From Undibacterium sp. CCC3.4 (lineage in GTDB: Bacteria; Pseudomonadota; Gammaproteobacteria; Burkholderiales; Burkholderiaceae_D), in the NCBI RefSeq assembly GCF_034347425.1, contig NZ_CP133779.1:4522699-4586698 (forward strand): 64,000 bases of DNA, written 5' to 3'. The position numbers were made by a program, and so were the translations under genes. This document shows positions 54,639 through 63,477 of this stretch, one piece after another (position 1 is the stretch's first letter; every line of letters begins with the position of its first letter). The notes under the pieces are model-generated. The model was given only the letters and a program-made list of their open reading frames with translations. It was not told where the DNA came from and ran no database searches.

Positions 54639-55543
54639 TGGCGCATCAACAAGGTCTGGTCATCGCCGCGCATGGCCGTCATTATTTAATCCAAGCCGAA
54701 GTGGCTGGTGAAACGCTGAAACTGCACTGCGTCACGCGCGGCAAAAAAACTGATGTCTCGGTCGGCGATGTTGTCGAGTTAGCGCTGACATCAAAAAATC
54801 AGGGGGTCATCGAAGCGATCACGCCGCGTAAAACGCTGCTGTATCGCTCGGACCAATATAAATCGAAAATGTTGGCCGCCAATTTAAGCCAATTGGTGAT
54901 CGTGGTTGCCACCGAACCGAGTTTTACCGATGATTTGGTTTCGCGTGCACTGGTGGCAGCGGAATCATCGGGTATCAAGCCGCATATCATTCTCAACAAG
55001 ATCGATGTCACGGAATCGCTGGCCAAGGCGCGCCAGCGCGTCGGACTGTATGCCGGCCTCGGCTATCCGGTGCATGAAGTGTCGGTGCGCGCTGACCCCG
55101 AGGGTACCCGTGTAGCGATGGACCAGTTGATGCGTGGCCAAAGTACGATCCTGATCGGCCAGTCGGGCATGGGCAAATCTTCGCTGATCAACCTGCTGAT
55201 ACCGGATGCCGAAATCGCCACACGCGAAATTTCTGCGGCGCTCGACACCGGCAAGCACACCACCACCTTCACCCGCTTGTACCAGATGGATCAAAATTCG
55301 TATGTGATCGATTCGCCCGGCTTTCAAGAGTTCGGCTTGCATCAGCTCAGCGAAGGCATGCTGGAGCGAGCTTTCCCGGAATTTTTACCACATCTGGGGA
55401 AATGCAAATTCTATAATTGCCACCATCACAGCGAACCGCAATGCGCGGTGCTGGCGGCAGTTAAGGAAGGCACGATTTCGGCCATGCGGCACCAACTATT
55501 TGAACAACTGGTGCATGAATCGGCACAAACCATCGGTTACTGA
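54638..55543 (+). CDS. rsgA: Ribosome small subunit GTPase RsgA
   Basis: 301 residues. An N-terminal OB fold is followed by a circularly permuted GTPase with the order NKID (G4), GQSGMGKSSL (G1) and DSPG (G3), and a C-terminal zinc-knuckle region with CKFYNCHHHSEPQC. RsgA checks late 30S subunit assembly. Translationally coupled to phhB by a one-base overlap. Confidence 0.96.
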   Translation: MAHQQGLVIAAHGRHYLIQAEVAGETLKLHCVTRGKKTDVSVGDVVELALTSKNQGVIEAITPRKTLLYRSDQYKSKMLAANLSQLVIVVATEPSFTDDLVSRALVAAESSGIKPHIILNKIDVTESLAKARQRVGLYAGLGYPVHEVSVRADPEGTRVAMDQLMRGQSTILIGQSGMGKSSLINLLIPDAEIATREISAALDTGKHTTTFTRLYQMDQNSYVIDSPGFQEFGLHQLSEGMLERAFPEFLPHLGKCKFYNCHHHSEPQCAVLAAVKEGTISAMRHQLFEQLVHESAQTIGY

Positions 55544-55550
55544 ATCAGTT

Positions 55551-56696
55551 TTACAATTGTCCTTGCTTGAGGCGCGCATACCAACTCAGTTCGCCGGCGC
55601 TGAAAGCGTGTTGCAGCATCCGCTCAGGCACTTCCCAAACAATCACCTTGGGAGGTGTCTGCTGCAGTGCCGGACTGTGCAGGTAGGCCGTGGCGGCACC
55701 GTCAAAGTCGCCGCCATCTTTGGCCAGATTCGCCACCGGTGCGGCCAGATGTTGGCTCAAAAAAGGCACGAAGTTACCGCGTAAACTGTAGGAAGTGCCG
55801 ATCACCGCCACCGTCGGCAAGCCGGCATCACCAAACAAATCATCGCTGGCCACCGCGACCGCAGCGACCTTGCTTTGCGCGCTGATTTCTATGCTGGGAC
55901 GCAATGCCGCCGGCAAACCCTCGAGATTCGCGACCCGCATCAAGTCGCCGGGGCGTTCAGCTTGTATGGTGCTAACCGCACCGGTCGGCAGCACGGCGCG
56001 CTGACCCGTCACCAATTGCAGAGCCTGCAGACGCGCGGCAATAGCGGCGGCGGCGGCATTCGCGCCGGCTTCATTCCAATGCGAATCGCTGCGATAGTAA
56101 CGTTCGCCGGCGAGCGCCGTCAGTGGCGTCGCCAAATCCAACACCTCAACACCATTGCCGCGCAAGTTACTTAGCCATTGCCGGGTGCGTGGCGCGAAAC
56201 GCGCCGGCCGCGCCACCCCGCACAGATGCGCGGCTTCGATGCGTGATTTATCGGGTACCAAGGCGACCAAGAGTGCGATGCCGCGTTGTCGCAGCAAACC
56301 CGCCACTTGCGCCACCATGTAAGCACGCGCCGCGGCATTCTGCTCGCCACCCGGATACACAGTCAGTTCATCACTGAGAAAAAACCAACCGGGACAACCG
56401 GCGGCCACCGACGGCCCGCTGTCATGCGCGAGGTTCCAATCGACCGCGCGCTCAATCTTGGCGAACGGCTGGCTCCATACAAAATGCGTATTCAATTCGC
56501 TGGTAAAGCGTCGACTCGCCGTGCCATCGGCAATCCGCTGTAACACTGCCATCTCCTGCCAAGCCTTGCTCGGTACCGCCCGTAAGGAAGTCAAGGCCAC
56601 CACCAAACCGATCAGCAGGATAAGGCCGAACGCCAGCGCTGGCAAATAGCGCCAGCGGCCGGCAGTGTGGTGATCGAAAGAGAAGGATTCGCTCAT
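55551..56696 (-). CDS. AlgX/AlgJ-type polysaccharide O-acetyltransferase (SGNH)
   Basis: 381 residues. One N-terminal membrane helix (ALAFGLILLIGLVVAL) anchors a periplasmic SGNH-like domain. The DSHWNEAGAN motif gives the catalytic Asp/His and VIGTSYSLRGNF gives the likely Ser block, as in AlgJ and AlgX of alginate O-acetylation. It is the last gene of a four-gene set with an MBOAT, an AlgF-like protein and a second SGNH hydrolase. The frame extends upstream to 56804; the ATG at 56696 is preferred. Confidence 0.88.
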   Translation of the reverse strand: MSESFSFDHHTAGRWRYLPALAFGLILLIGLVVALTSLRAVPSKAWQEMAVLQRIADGTASRRFTSELNTHFVWSQPFAKIERAVDWNLAHDSGPSVAAGCPGWFFLSDELTVYPGGEQNAAARAYMVAQVAGLLRQRGIALLVALVPDKSRIEAAHLCGVARPARFAPRTRQWLSNLRGNGVEVLDLATPLTALAGERYYRSDSHWNEAGANAAAAAIAARLQALQLVTGQRAVLPTGAVSTIQAERPGDLMRVANLEGLPAALRPSIEISAQSKVAAVAVASDDLFGDAGLPTVAVIGTSYSLRGNFVPFLSQHLAAPVANLAKDGGDFDGAATAYLHSPALQQTPPKVIVWEVPERMLQHAFSAGELSWYARLKQGQL

Positions 56697-56707
56697 GAAG
56701 GGGTCTT

Positions 56708-58105
56708 TTAAAACTGAAAATATAAAAACGGAATCGCTTTTTGTCCGGCCAGCACAATGAGCGCATACATGAAGCTCAAGACCGGCCACAGCATGCTCCA
56801 CCAAGCCAAGCCAAGGCCGCCGCGGCGTGCTACTGCCGTGGCTGGATAGAGTAGCAATGCCACAGCGAGGGCGAAGGTAATCAGGATGCCGGGGCGCAGC
56901 GCCAGTTGTAATTCATCGCCTAGTCCCATGCCGTGCAGACCGAATTGTCCGGCCCACATCGCCATGGCATTGTCAAAGCCGGCGGCGCGGAAGATGGTCC
57001 AAGCCAGCATCACGACCAGTAAAGTGGCCAGCCGTCCCAGCCAATCGGGCAATTGCCAGCCGCGCTGGGTAAATGCGCGATCACAGCACAAAGCACTGCC
57101 ATGTATCACACCCCAGATCAGGTAATTCCAGTTTTCACCGCCATGCCACAAACCGCCAATGGCCATCGTCAGCATTAAATTGACGTAGGTGCGCCCAGGT
57201 CCTTGGCGGTTGCCGCCCAGACTGATATAGAGGTAATCGCGCAGCCACGACGACAGCGTCATATGCCAGCGCCGCCAAAAATCTTGGATCGAGGTCGACA
57301 AATATGGATGATTGAAATTTTCCGCAAAATGAAACCCGAGCATGAGACCGAGACCGATCGCCATGGCGCTGTAGCCGGCAAAATCAAAATACAATTGCAG
57401 CGTATAGGCTAAGCAACCGATCCAGGCGTCGCCAAAGGCTGGTTGCTTCAGGCCGAAGGCCAGCGTCACCACGGGCACGAGCGTATCGGCAATCAGCACT
57501 TTCATGGAAAAGCCGAGCATAAAACGGCGTGCGCCGGCGCTGAATTTATCGAGCGAGAGCACCCGTTGGCGCAATTCTTTGTCGATGATTTTGTAGCGCA
57601 CGATGGGCCCGGCGATCAAATGCGGAAACATCGCCATGTAGGCGCTGAAAGAAATGAAGCTGTACTGTGCCGGCACGACTTTACGGCGCACATCGACGAC
57701 ATACGAAATCGCATGCAAAACGGTAAACGACAAACCTATGGGTAGCATCAAATTCACCCACGGCAGCGGCGGCAATTGCTGCCCCGTCAGCAGGGTATTG
57801 AGCGAGGCCACCAGCATATTGGTGTATTTATACCACACCAGCGCTGCCAGATTGAGCACGATGGTGGCGACCATCAGGCGGGTCTTGTCTTGCTCGTGAC
57901 GACACTTGTCGATCCAGATCGCCGCCAGCCAAGCCAGTATCGTCAAGGCGATGATCAGCAGCAGAAACTTCGGCGTCCACCAGGCATAGAACAACCAACT
58001 GCCGAGCAGCAGGGTATGGTTGCGCCAGCGCTGAGGCGTGAGCCAATACAGTGCAAAAAACACTGGCAAAAACAGGCAGAGAAATTCCAGTGAGGCGAAT
58101 ACCAT
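56708..58105 (-). CDS. MBOAT-family O-acyltransferase (AlgI-like)
   Basis: 465 residues with about ten membrane helices. It has the MBOAT signature DFWRRWHMTLSSWLRDYLYI and the catalytic His in LWHGGENWNYLIWG. AlgI-type proteins carry acetyl groups across the inner membrane for polysaccharide O-acetylation. It lies between the AlgF-like gene and the AlgJ/X-like gene, with short gaps. Confidence 0.95.
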   Translation of the reverse strand: MVFASLEFLCLFLPVFFALYWLTPQRWRNHTLLLGSWLFYAWWTPKFLLLIIALTILAWLAAIWIDKCRHEQDKTRLMVATIVLNLAALVWYKYTNMLVASLNTLLTGQQLPPLPWVNLMLPIGLSFTVLHAISYVVDVRRKVVPAQYSFISFSAYMAMFPHLIAGPIVRYKIIDKELRQRVLSLDKFSAGARRFMLGFSMKVLIADTLVPVVTLAFGLKQPAFGDAWIGCLAYTLQLYFDFAGYSAMAIGLGLMLGFHFAENFNHPYLSTSIQDFWRRWHMTLSSWLRDYLYISLGGNRQGPGRTYVNLMLTMAIGGLWHGGENWNYLIWGVIHGSALCCDRAFTQRGWQLPDWLGRLATLLVVMLAWTIFRAAGFDNAMAMWAGQFGLHGMGLGDELQLALRPGILITFALAVALLLYPATAVARRGGLGLAWWSMLWPVLSFMYALIVLAGQKAIPFLYFQF

Positions 58106-58119
58106 GGCGAACTCTCAAC

Positions 58120-58776
58120 TCAAGAGGTCGAATCGCGCACAAAAAACGCCTGACGGCCCTTCTTGGCAGGAATCAGAATCACGCTGTAGCGTTCGCCCGC
58201 TTGCAGTTGCGATAAATCGATCACGCTACCGACCGCCTCGGCAGCACAATTGACTTGTACCTTAAGGCTGACTGGATTGAGCAGACGACGCTGCGTGCTC
58301 GCGCTCTTCACCGCTTCAAAAATCAGTGCGTTTTTCGGCCCACCGGTCAAGCCGGCAGCGGCACACGATGGATCGGCATTGAGCAGCGCTAAGGAGGCAC
58401 GCATGGCATTGAAATCGGTCGGGGCTTCGCGTACGATCAAGCTCTCTATACTCGCGCCTTGGTTAAGCAAGGCCACGGTGACGAATTCACCGGGTTTCGC
58501 CACCACCTCGATGGTGCTCTTGGATTTACCGATCTGCACCGTGGCAGTCAGCTTGTCGCCGGCCTTGACCGGATAAAAACGCGACACGCGACCGACCGCT
58601 TTCGCGTCGAGCGACAGCTTGGCACTGCCGTTGACGATGCTGGCTGCTTCGCTGCCGGCGTTGAGAAAACGGACGAAGGAAGAGTCTTGGCCAGGGCCGG
58701 TTTCATATAAAGGATTGTCGGCCAGCGCCAGCGCTGCGGCAGTCGCCAGCAGCACAGTGAGTAGAATTTTTTTCAT
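58120..58776 (-). CDS. AlgF-like periplasmic acetylation protein
   Basis: About 218 residues with a signal peptide (MKKILLTVLLATAAALALA). The mature part (LYETGPGQDSSFVRFLNAG, then KLSLDAKAVGRVSRFYPV) matches AlgF, a periplasmic helper in alginate O-acetylation that links the MBOAT to the terminal acetyltransferase. An upstream ATG at 58791 would add five residues before the signal peptide. Confidence 0.88.
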   Translation of the reverse strand: MKKILLTVLLATAAALALADNPLYETGPGQDSSFVRFLNAGSEAASIVNGSAKLSLDAKAVGRVSRFYPVKAGDKLTATVQIGKSKSTIEVVAKPGEFVTVALLNQGASIESLIVREAPTDFNAMRASLALLNADPSCAAAGLTGGPKNALIFEAVKSASTQRRLLNPVSLKVQVNCAAEAVGSVIDLSQLQAGERYSVILIPAKKGRQAFFVRDSTS

Positions 58777-58838
58777 TTTTGTTCTCTTCATTCATCACAA
58801 ACAAGGCCTGCCCCCAATCGAGTGCAGACCCGCTTCCA

Positions 58839-59498
58839 TCAGTGTTTGATAGTTTTTAAAATCGTCGGGGTGGCGATGGCGTTGCCGATCGCTGCGCCCC
58901 AAGATTGGTAACCGGCACCGTCGAAATGCTGACCGTCGATGGTGCCCCACTCACCCGGTTGCGACAGGCTGAGCGAATCAACATAGGTGCACGGAGCCAC
59001 GATGTCGGCCAAATAGCCGGACATTTCTTTGGCACGTGCATAGGTTTTGCCGAATTTACCGCCTTCGGTGCCCCAAGCCGGGCCGACCCAGACGCAGGCC
59101 ACACCATTGTTTTTGATACCCTTGGTCAGGCGCGAGACTTGTTGCCAGACCCAAGTTTTTTGCAATTCCGGCTGGGTATACGAAGCCATGGTGTCGCCGT
59201 TGACGACGACCACCAGATTCGGTTTGTAGGTTTTGACCAGCTCATTAAAGGGACGCGTCATCGCCTCTTGCCCCTCTTTCACTTCCACCGGACCATCCTT
59301 GAGGCGCACCGCACCGCCGCAGGATGATTGCGTCTTGACCATCCATTCACCGGCCGCGACACCGCAGGCACCGAAGGAATAGACCACGGCACCCTTGTTC
59401 ATCAAATCGTCATGCAAGGTGGTGATGAGGTAATCGGGCGTCGACATGTGGCTGTCGCCGATGATGAGGACGGTCAGTCCGGCTAAAAGTGCGCTCAT
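58839..59498 (-). CDS. SGNH/GDSL hydrolase-like protein
   Basis: 219 residues. Block I is VLIIGDSHM (Ser nucleophile), a block III-like Asn is in VVVNGDTMA, and the Asp-His pair is in DGQHFDGAGYQ. It could be an esterase or an acetyltransferase acting on the same glycan as the AlgF/AlgI/AlgJ-like proteins encoded downstream. No convincing signal peptide is seen in front of the GDS block, so its export is unclear. Confidence 0.85.
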   Translation of the reverse strand: MSALLAGLTVLIIGDSHMSTPDYLITTLHDDLMNKGAVVYSFGACGVAAGEWMVKTQSSCGGAVRLKDGPVEVKEGQEAMTRPFNELVKTYKPNLVVVVNGDTMASYTQPELQKTWVWQQVSRLTKGIKNNGVACVWVGPAWGTEGGKFGKTYARAKEMSGYLADIVAPCTYVDSLSLSQPGEWGTIDGQHFDGAGYQSWGAAIGNAIATPTILKTIKH

Positions 59499-59846
59499 AA
59501 TGGCTCTCGATTGGTAAGATGGCAGAAATTTCGGGAAGACAAGTTGTCAGTCTGCACATTATAGATAGGATGTTGCATTTTGCTACTGACAGATCGACAA
59601 GATTACCAAGCGGATTTAAGTTTTTTTTATAATTGACGAAAATTAACAAATCGCGGTATGGTGAAAGCTATCGGCGTCCGCTTCGTGGCAAAAGCGCAGC
59701 AAAAATGCGGACGTTTGATTTTTTTTGAGAAAATTCTGTTTTAATTGCCCATTTCCTGAATTTAATATGGGAACGCGATTTTAATCCCTTATAATTAAGC
59801 AGTTATGACATGCGGCGGCAAGCTAAACTTGCTGCCCGTTTTATTT
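59499..59846. other. A+T-rich divergent spacer between SGNH gene and argF
   Basis: 348 bases containing several T and A runs and presumably promoters for both directions. A TTTAATATGG stretch at about 59760 could be a -10 region, but I cannot assign a convincing -35. No gene or ARG-box that I can support is visible. Confidence 0.4.
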
Positions 59847-60761
59847 ATGGCTATCAAACACTTCCTGCAATTCTCCGATTTCACGCTCACTGAGTTCGAC
59901 TATGTGATGCAGCGTGCGCGTATCATTAAACAACGCTTTAAGGCGTATCAACCTTACCATCCGCTGCTCGACCGAACGTTGGTCATGGTGTTTGAAAAAA
60001 ATTCCACGCGTACGCGCCTCTCATTCGAAGCCGGTATGCACCAGCTCGGCGGTGCCGCCATCTATCTCAATACCCGCGACAGTCAACTCGGCCGCGGCGA
60101 ACCGGTGGAAGATGCCGGTCAAGTGATGTCACGCATGTGCGACATCATCATGATCCGCACCTTTGAGCAAGAAATGATAGAACGTTTCGCCGCCAATTCA
60201 CGCGTACCGGTGATCAATGGGCTGACCAATCAGCACCATCCATGTCAAGTGCTGGCCGATGTCTTTACCTACATCGAACATCGCGGCTCGATTGCCGGCA
60301 AAAAAGTGGCATGGATAGGCGACGCCAACAATATGCTTTATTCGTGGTTGCAAGCGGCGCGCATTTTCGGCTTCCATCTGCATGTCTCTACCCCCAAGGG
60401 TTACGACATGGACATGAGCTTGGTCGGCCCGGAAACTGCTCACTACACGCTGTTCGATCAACCATCCGATGCCTGTGCCGGCGTTGACCTGGTCAACACC
60501 GACGTCTGGACCAGCATGGGCTATGAGGCGGAAAATCAAGCGCGCTTACAAGCCTTCGATGGCTGGATCGTCGATGAAGCGAAAATGGCACGTGCCCATC
60601 CCGATGCCTTGTTCATGCACTGTCTGCCAGCCCATCGCGGCGAAGAAGTCTCGGCCGGCGTGATCGACGGCCCGCAATCGGTAGTCTGGGACGAAGCGGA
60701 AAACCGCCTGCATGTGCAAAAAGCCCTGCTCGAATATCTGGTGGTCGGCGAAATTAGCTGA
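59847..60761 (+). CDS. argF: Ornithine carbamoyltransferase
   Basis: 304 residues. It joins ornithine and carbamoyl phosphate to citrulline. The carbamoyl phosphate motif STRTR (NSTRTRLSFE), HPCQ and HCLP are all intact. The frame is open to an upstream ATG at 59805, but MAIKHFLQFSDF at 59847 is the usual N-terminus. It precedes argG by 57 bases, so two successive arginine steps are linked. Confidence 0.97.
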   Translation: MAIKHFLQFSDFTLTEFDYVMQRARIIKQRFKAYQPYHPLLDRTLVMVFEKNSTRTRLSFEAGMHQLGGAAIYLNTRDSQLGRGEPVEDAGQVMSRMCDIIMIRTFEQEMIERFAANSRVPVINGLTNQHHPCQVLADVFTYIEHRGSIAGKKVAWIGDANNMLYSWLQAARIFGFHLHVSTPKGYDMDMSLVGPETAHYTLFDQPSDACAGVDLVNTDVWTSMGYEAENQARLQAFDGWIVDEAKMARAHPDALFMHCLPAHRGEEVSAGVIDGPQSVVWDEAENRLHVQKALLEYLVVGEIS

Positions 60762-60818
60762 AGCCCGCGCGCCTGACATACATCAATCAGTTTCACTAAA
60801 ATTTTTTGAAAGCGAACT

Positions 60819-62051
60819 ATGAGTGATATTAAAAAAGTTGTCCTCGCCTATTCCGGCGGACTCGATACTTCGGTCATCCTGAAATGGTTGCAAGATAATT
60901 ATCAATGCGAAATCGTGACGTTCACCGCCGATCTCGGCCAAGGTGAAGAGCTCGAACCGGCGCGTGCCAAAGCGATCAAATTCGGCATCAAACCGGAAAA
61001 CATTTACATCGACGATGTGCGCGAAGAATTCGTGCGCGATTTCGTCTTTCCTATGTTCCGCGCCAATACGATTTATGAAGGCGAATACCTGCTCGGCACC
61101 TCGATTGCGCGTCCGCTGATTGCCAAACGTCTGATCGAGATCGCCAAAGAAACCGGTGCCGATGCGATTTCCCACGGTGCTACCGGCAAAGGCAATGACC
61201 AAGTCCGTTTCGAACTCGGTGCCTATGCCTTGATGCCGGGCGTGAAGATCATCGCCCCATGGCGCGAATGGGATTTGCTGTCGCGTGAAAAATTGATGAA
61301 ATATGCCGAAGATGCCGGCATCGCCATCGACCAGAAGCATAAAAACGGCGGTGCGCCGTATTCGATGGATGCCAATCTGCTGCACATCAGTTTCGAAGGC
61401 CGCCATTTGGAAAACCCAAGCGCCGAAGCGGAAGAATCGATGTGGCGCTGGACCGTCAGCCCAGAACAAGCACCGGACGCGCCGGAATACCTCGATTTGG
61501 AATTCGAACGCGGTGACATCGTCGCCATCAACGGCGTACGCATGTCGCCTGCCACCGTACTGACCGAACTCAATCGTGTCGGTGGCAAGCACGGCATTGG
61601 CCGGCTCGATCTGGTCGAAAACCGTTATGTCGGCATGAAATCGCGCGGCTGTTACGAAACCCCGGGCGGCACCATCATGCTGCGCGCGCATCGCGCCATC
61701 GAATCGATCACGCTCGACCGCGAAGTCGCGCATTTGAAAGATGATCTGATGCCGCGTTACGCCAGCATGATTTACAACGGCTACTGGTGGGCTCCGGAGC
61801 GCGTAGCACTGCAAACTTTGATCGACCATACACAACATACAGTCAACGGCTGGGTGCGTCTGAAGCTGTACAAAGGCAATGTCATCACGGTCTCGCGCGA
61901 TTCCAAAACTGATTCGTTATTCGACATGAACATCGCCACCTTCGATGAAGATGGCGGCGCATACAACCAAGCCGATGCCGGTGGGTTCATCAAACTCAAT
62001 GCGCTGCGTCTGCGTATTGCCGCCAATGCCCGCGCTAAACGCGGTCAATAA
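60819..62051 (+). CDS. argG: Argininosuccinate synthase
   Basis: 410 residues. The PP-loop [11 protein letters not shown] binds ATP, which activates citrulline for attack by aspartate. [12 protein letters not shown] and the C-terminal blocks are present, and the length is normal. It follows argF, and both steps convert ornithine to argininosuccinate. Confidence 0.97.
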   Translation: MSDIKKVVLAYSGGLDTSVILKWLQDNYQCEIVTFTADLGQGEELEPARAKAIKFGIKPENIYIDDVREEFVRDFVFPMFRANTIYEGEYLLGTSIARPLIAKRLIEIAKETGADAISHGATGKGNDQVRFELGAYALMPGVKIIAPWREWDLLSREKLMKYAEDAGIAIDQKHKNGGAPYSMDANLLHISFEGRHLENPSAEAEESMWRWTVSPEQAPDAPEYLDLEFERGDIVAINGVRMSPATVLTELNRVGGKHGIGRLDLVENRYVGMKSRGCYETPGGTIMLRAHRAIESITLDREVAHLKDDLMPRYASMIYNGYWWAPERVALQTLIDHTQHTVNGWVRLKLYKGNVITVSRDSKTDSLFDMNIATFDEDGGAYNQADAGGFIKLNALRLRIAANARAKRGQ

Positions 62052-62120
62052 TCGAGCGACAGCACTGTTTCTCTCCTGAGCCCGCGCAACACTGATGCGG
62101 GCTCTTTGTTTGGATAAAAA

Positions 62121-62435
62121 ATGAGCACACAATTCGATCAAGTCAGCGTCGTCAAAAAAGCCAATCTGTATTTCGATGGTAAATGCATCTCGCATACCGT
62201 CCTGTTCGCTGACGGCAGTAAAAAAACCATCGGTGTGATTTTCCCATCGAGCTTGGTATTCAATACCGGCGCGGCGGAAATCATGGAACTCAATGGCGGC
62301 CAGTGTCGCATACGCTTGGCTGGTGACAGCGCTTGGCATACCTACCAAGGCGGCGAACAATTCAGCGTTCCGGCCAATTCCAGCTTTGAAATCGAAACAC
62401 TGGAAACGCTCGATTACGTTTGCCATTTCGTGTAA
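62121..62435 (+). CDS. ppnP: Pyrimidine/purine nucleoside phosphorylase (DUF1255)
   Basis: 104 residues, a single small cupin-like barrel with [28 protein letters not shown] and the late [15 protein letters not shown]. PpnP phosphorolyses several purine and pyrimidine nucleosides. It lies 69 bases after argG, ahead of a strong terminator. Confidence 0.93.
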   Translation: MSTQFDQVSVVKKANLYFDGKCISHTVLFADGSKKTIGVIFPSSLVFNTGAAEIMELNGGQCRIRLAGDSAWHTYQGGEQFSVPANSSFEIETLETLDYVCHFV

Positions 62436-62448
62436 GTTGTCCTTCACG

Positions 62449-62490
62449 AATAAGCAAAAAGCGCAGCCACGGCTGCGCTTTTTGCTTATT
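62449..62490. terminator. Strong bidirectional terminator after ppnP
   Basis: A perfect 20-bp inverted repeat (AATAAGCAAAAAGCGCAGCC with its complement) around a two-base centre. Its GC-rich core is flanked by A and T runs, serving both ppnP and the convergent gene that follows. Confidence 0.92.
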
Positions 62491-62500
62491 CAATCAGATC

Positions 62501-63028
62501 TCAATCGCGATGATCGCCACGGCCGCCACGGTCACCATGATCGCCGCGATCGCCACGGTCACCATGATCACCACGGTCATTGCGCCGCTCATCACGTCGT
62601 TCATCATGCCGTTCATCACGGCGCTGTTCAAAATGCTCTTCGCGGCGTTCCTCATGACGCTCTACCGCGCGGCCATTGTTCCACTCACGCCCACGTTCAC
62701 GGTACTGCGGTACGAATACATTGTTGTACCAATTATTGTGAACGAAATACACTTGACGGCCGCATGCACCGTAATTGCCACAATACCGACGCCAGTTACG
62801 CGACTGCGCTTCCGGTACCCGCAGATACATTGGCTCTTCAACATATCCATACGATGGGCGAGCAATCAAGATCGGCTGATTGTAAATCAACTGCGGGCGA
62901 CCGCCATTGCCGATATCGATTTGTCCATAGAAACCCGGTTCACCGATAGACACGGAAACACCGACGTTACCGGCAAATACAGGGCTGACTGCCAAAACGG
63001 TCAAGGCAGCAAGTAGTAATTTTTTCAT
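62501..63028 (-). CDS. Secreted protein with Arg/Gly/Asp/His-rich repeat tail
   Basis: 175 residues. Signal peptide MKKLLLAALTVLAVSPVFA, then a conserved-looking domain about 20-115 (GEPGFYGQIDIG, MYLRVPEAQSRNWRRYC, YGACGRQVYFVHNNWY) with paired cysteines. The last 60 residues are low-complexity, first ERRDERHD-type and then RGDHGDRG-type repeats. The tail is strongly charged and may bind metal or polyanions. The ATG at 63028 has an AAGGA site at 8 bases; the frame extends upstream to 63112. Confidence 0.8.
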   Translation of the reverse strand: MKKLLLAALTVLAVSPVFAGNVGVSVSIGEPGFYGQIDIGNGGRPQLIYNQPILIARPSYGYVEEPMYLRVPEAQSRNWRRYCGNYGACGRQVYFVHNNWYNNVFVPQYRERGREWNNGRAVERHEERREEHFEQRRDERHDERRDERRNDRGDHGDRGDRGDHGDRGGRGDHRD

Positions 63029-63191
63029 GATGGTCATCCTTTGACTGGTTATTGACTTAACGCAACAGCAAGGCAATCCGATGACAAGAATGGAAAATAA
63101 GTGCCTCGGCATAGCGGGTCAGGACCAAGGGATGTTGACGTATTGCTGCCTGCAGGAGTAGGATTGAATCCTATCGAATCGGAGATTCAAC

Positions 63192-63470
63192 ATGCGAACT
63201 ACCCGGCAATTGAATATCACTTTGCCAAATGAACTGGCGGATATCATCAAAACGAAAGTGGCGGCAGGCGAGTATGCCACCGAGAGCGAAGTCATCCGTG
63301 ACGGCTTGCGCGCCCTGATAGCTCGTGACCATGCTGTGGATAACTGGCTGATCCAAGAAGTGGGACCCTCCTATGATGCCCTGAAAGCAGACCCGGCACG
63401 GGCAGTAACGATCAAACAATTACGGGCATCCCTCGCGGCGGAACACAAAAAGGTCAAAGCAATAGTGTGA
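63192..63470 (+). CDS. parD: ParD-type antitoxin, orphan
   Basis: 92 residues with the ribbon-helix-helix pattern RQLNITLPNELADIIKTKV, then YATESEVIRDGLRALIAR, as in ParD-family antitoxins. The C-terminal part would bind a ParE toxin. The next gene, 8 bases away, is murJ on the opposite strand, so no parE follows. It may be a solitary regulator or a leftover. Confidence 0.85.
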   Translation: MRTTRQLNITLPNELADIIKTKVAAGEYATESEVIRDGLRALIARDHAVDNWLIQEVGPSYDALKADPARAVTIKQLRASLAAEHKKVKAIV

Positions 63471-63477
63471 TGCAATC

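Noticed and set aside
60783..61838. A 351-codon minus-strand open frame opposite argG
   Set aside because: Complete overlap with a textbook argG and no domain of its own.
62500..62690. Possible CRISPR-like short repeats
   Set aside because: The periodicity is that of codons for RGDHGD repeats within one reading frame; there are no unique spacers of regular length.
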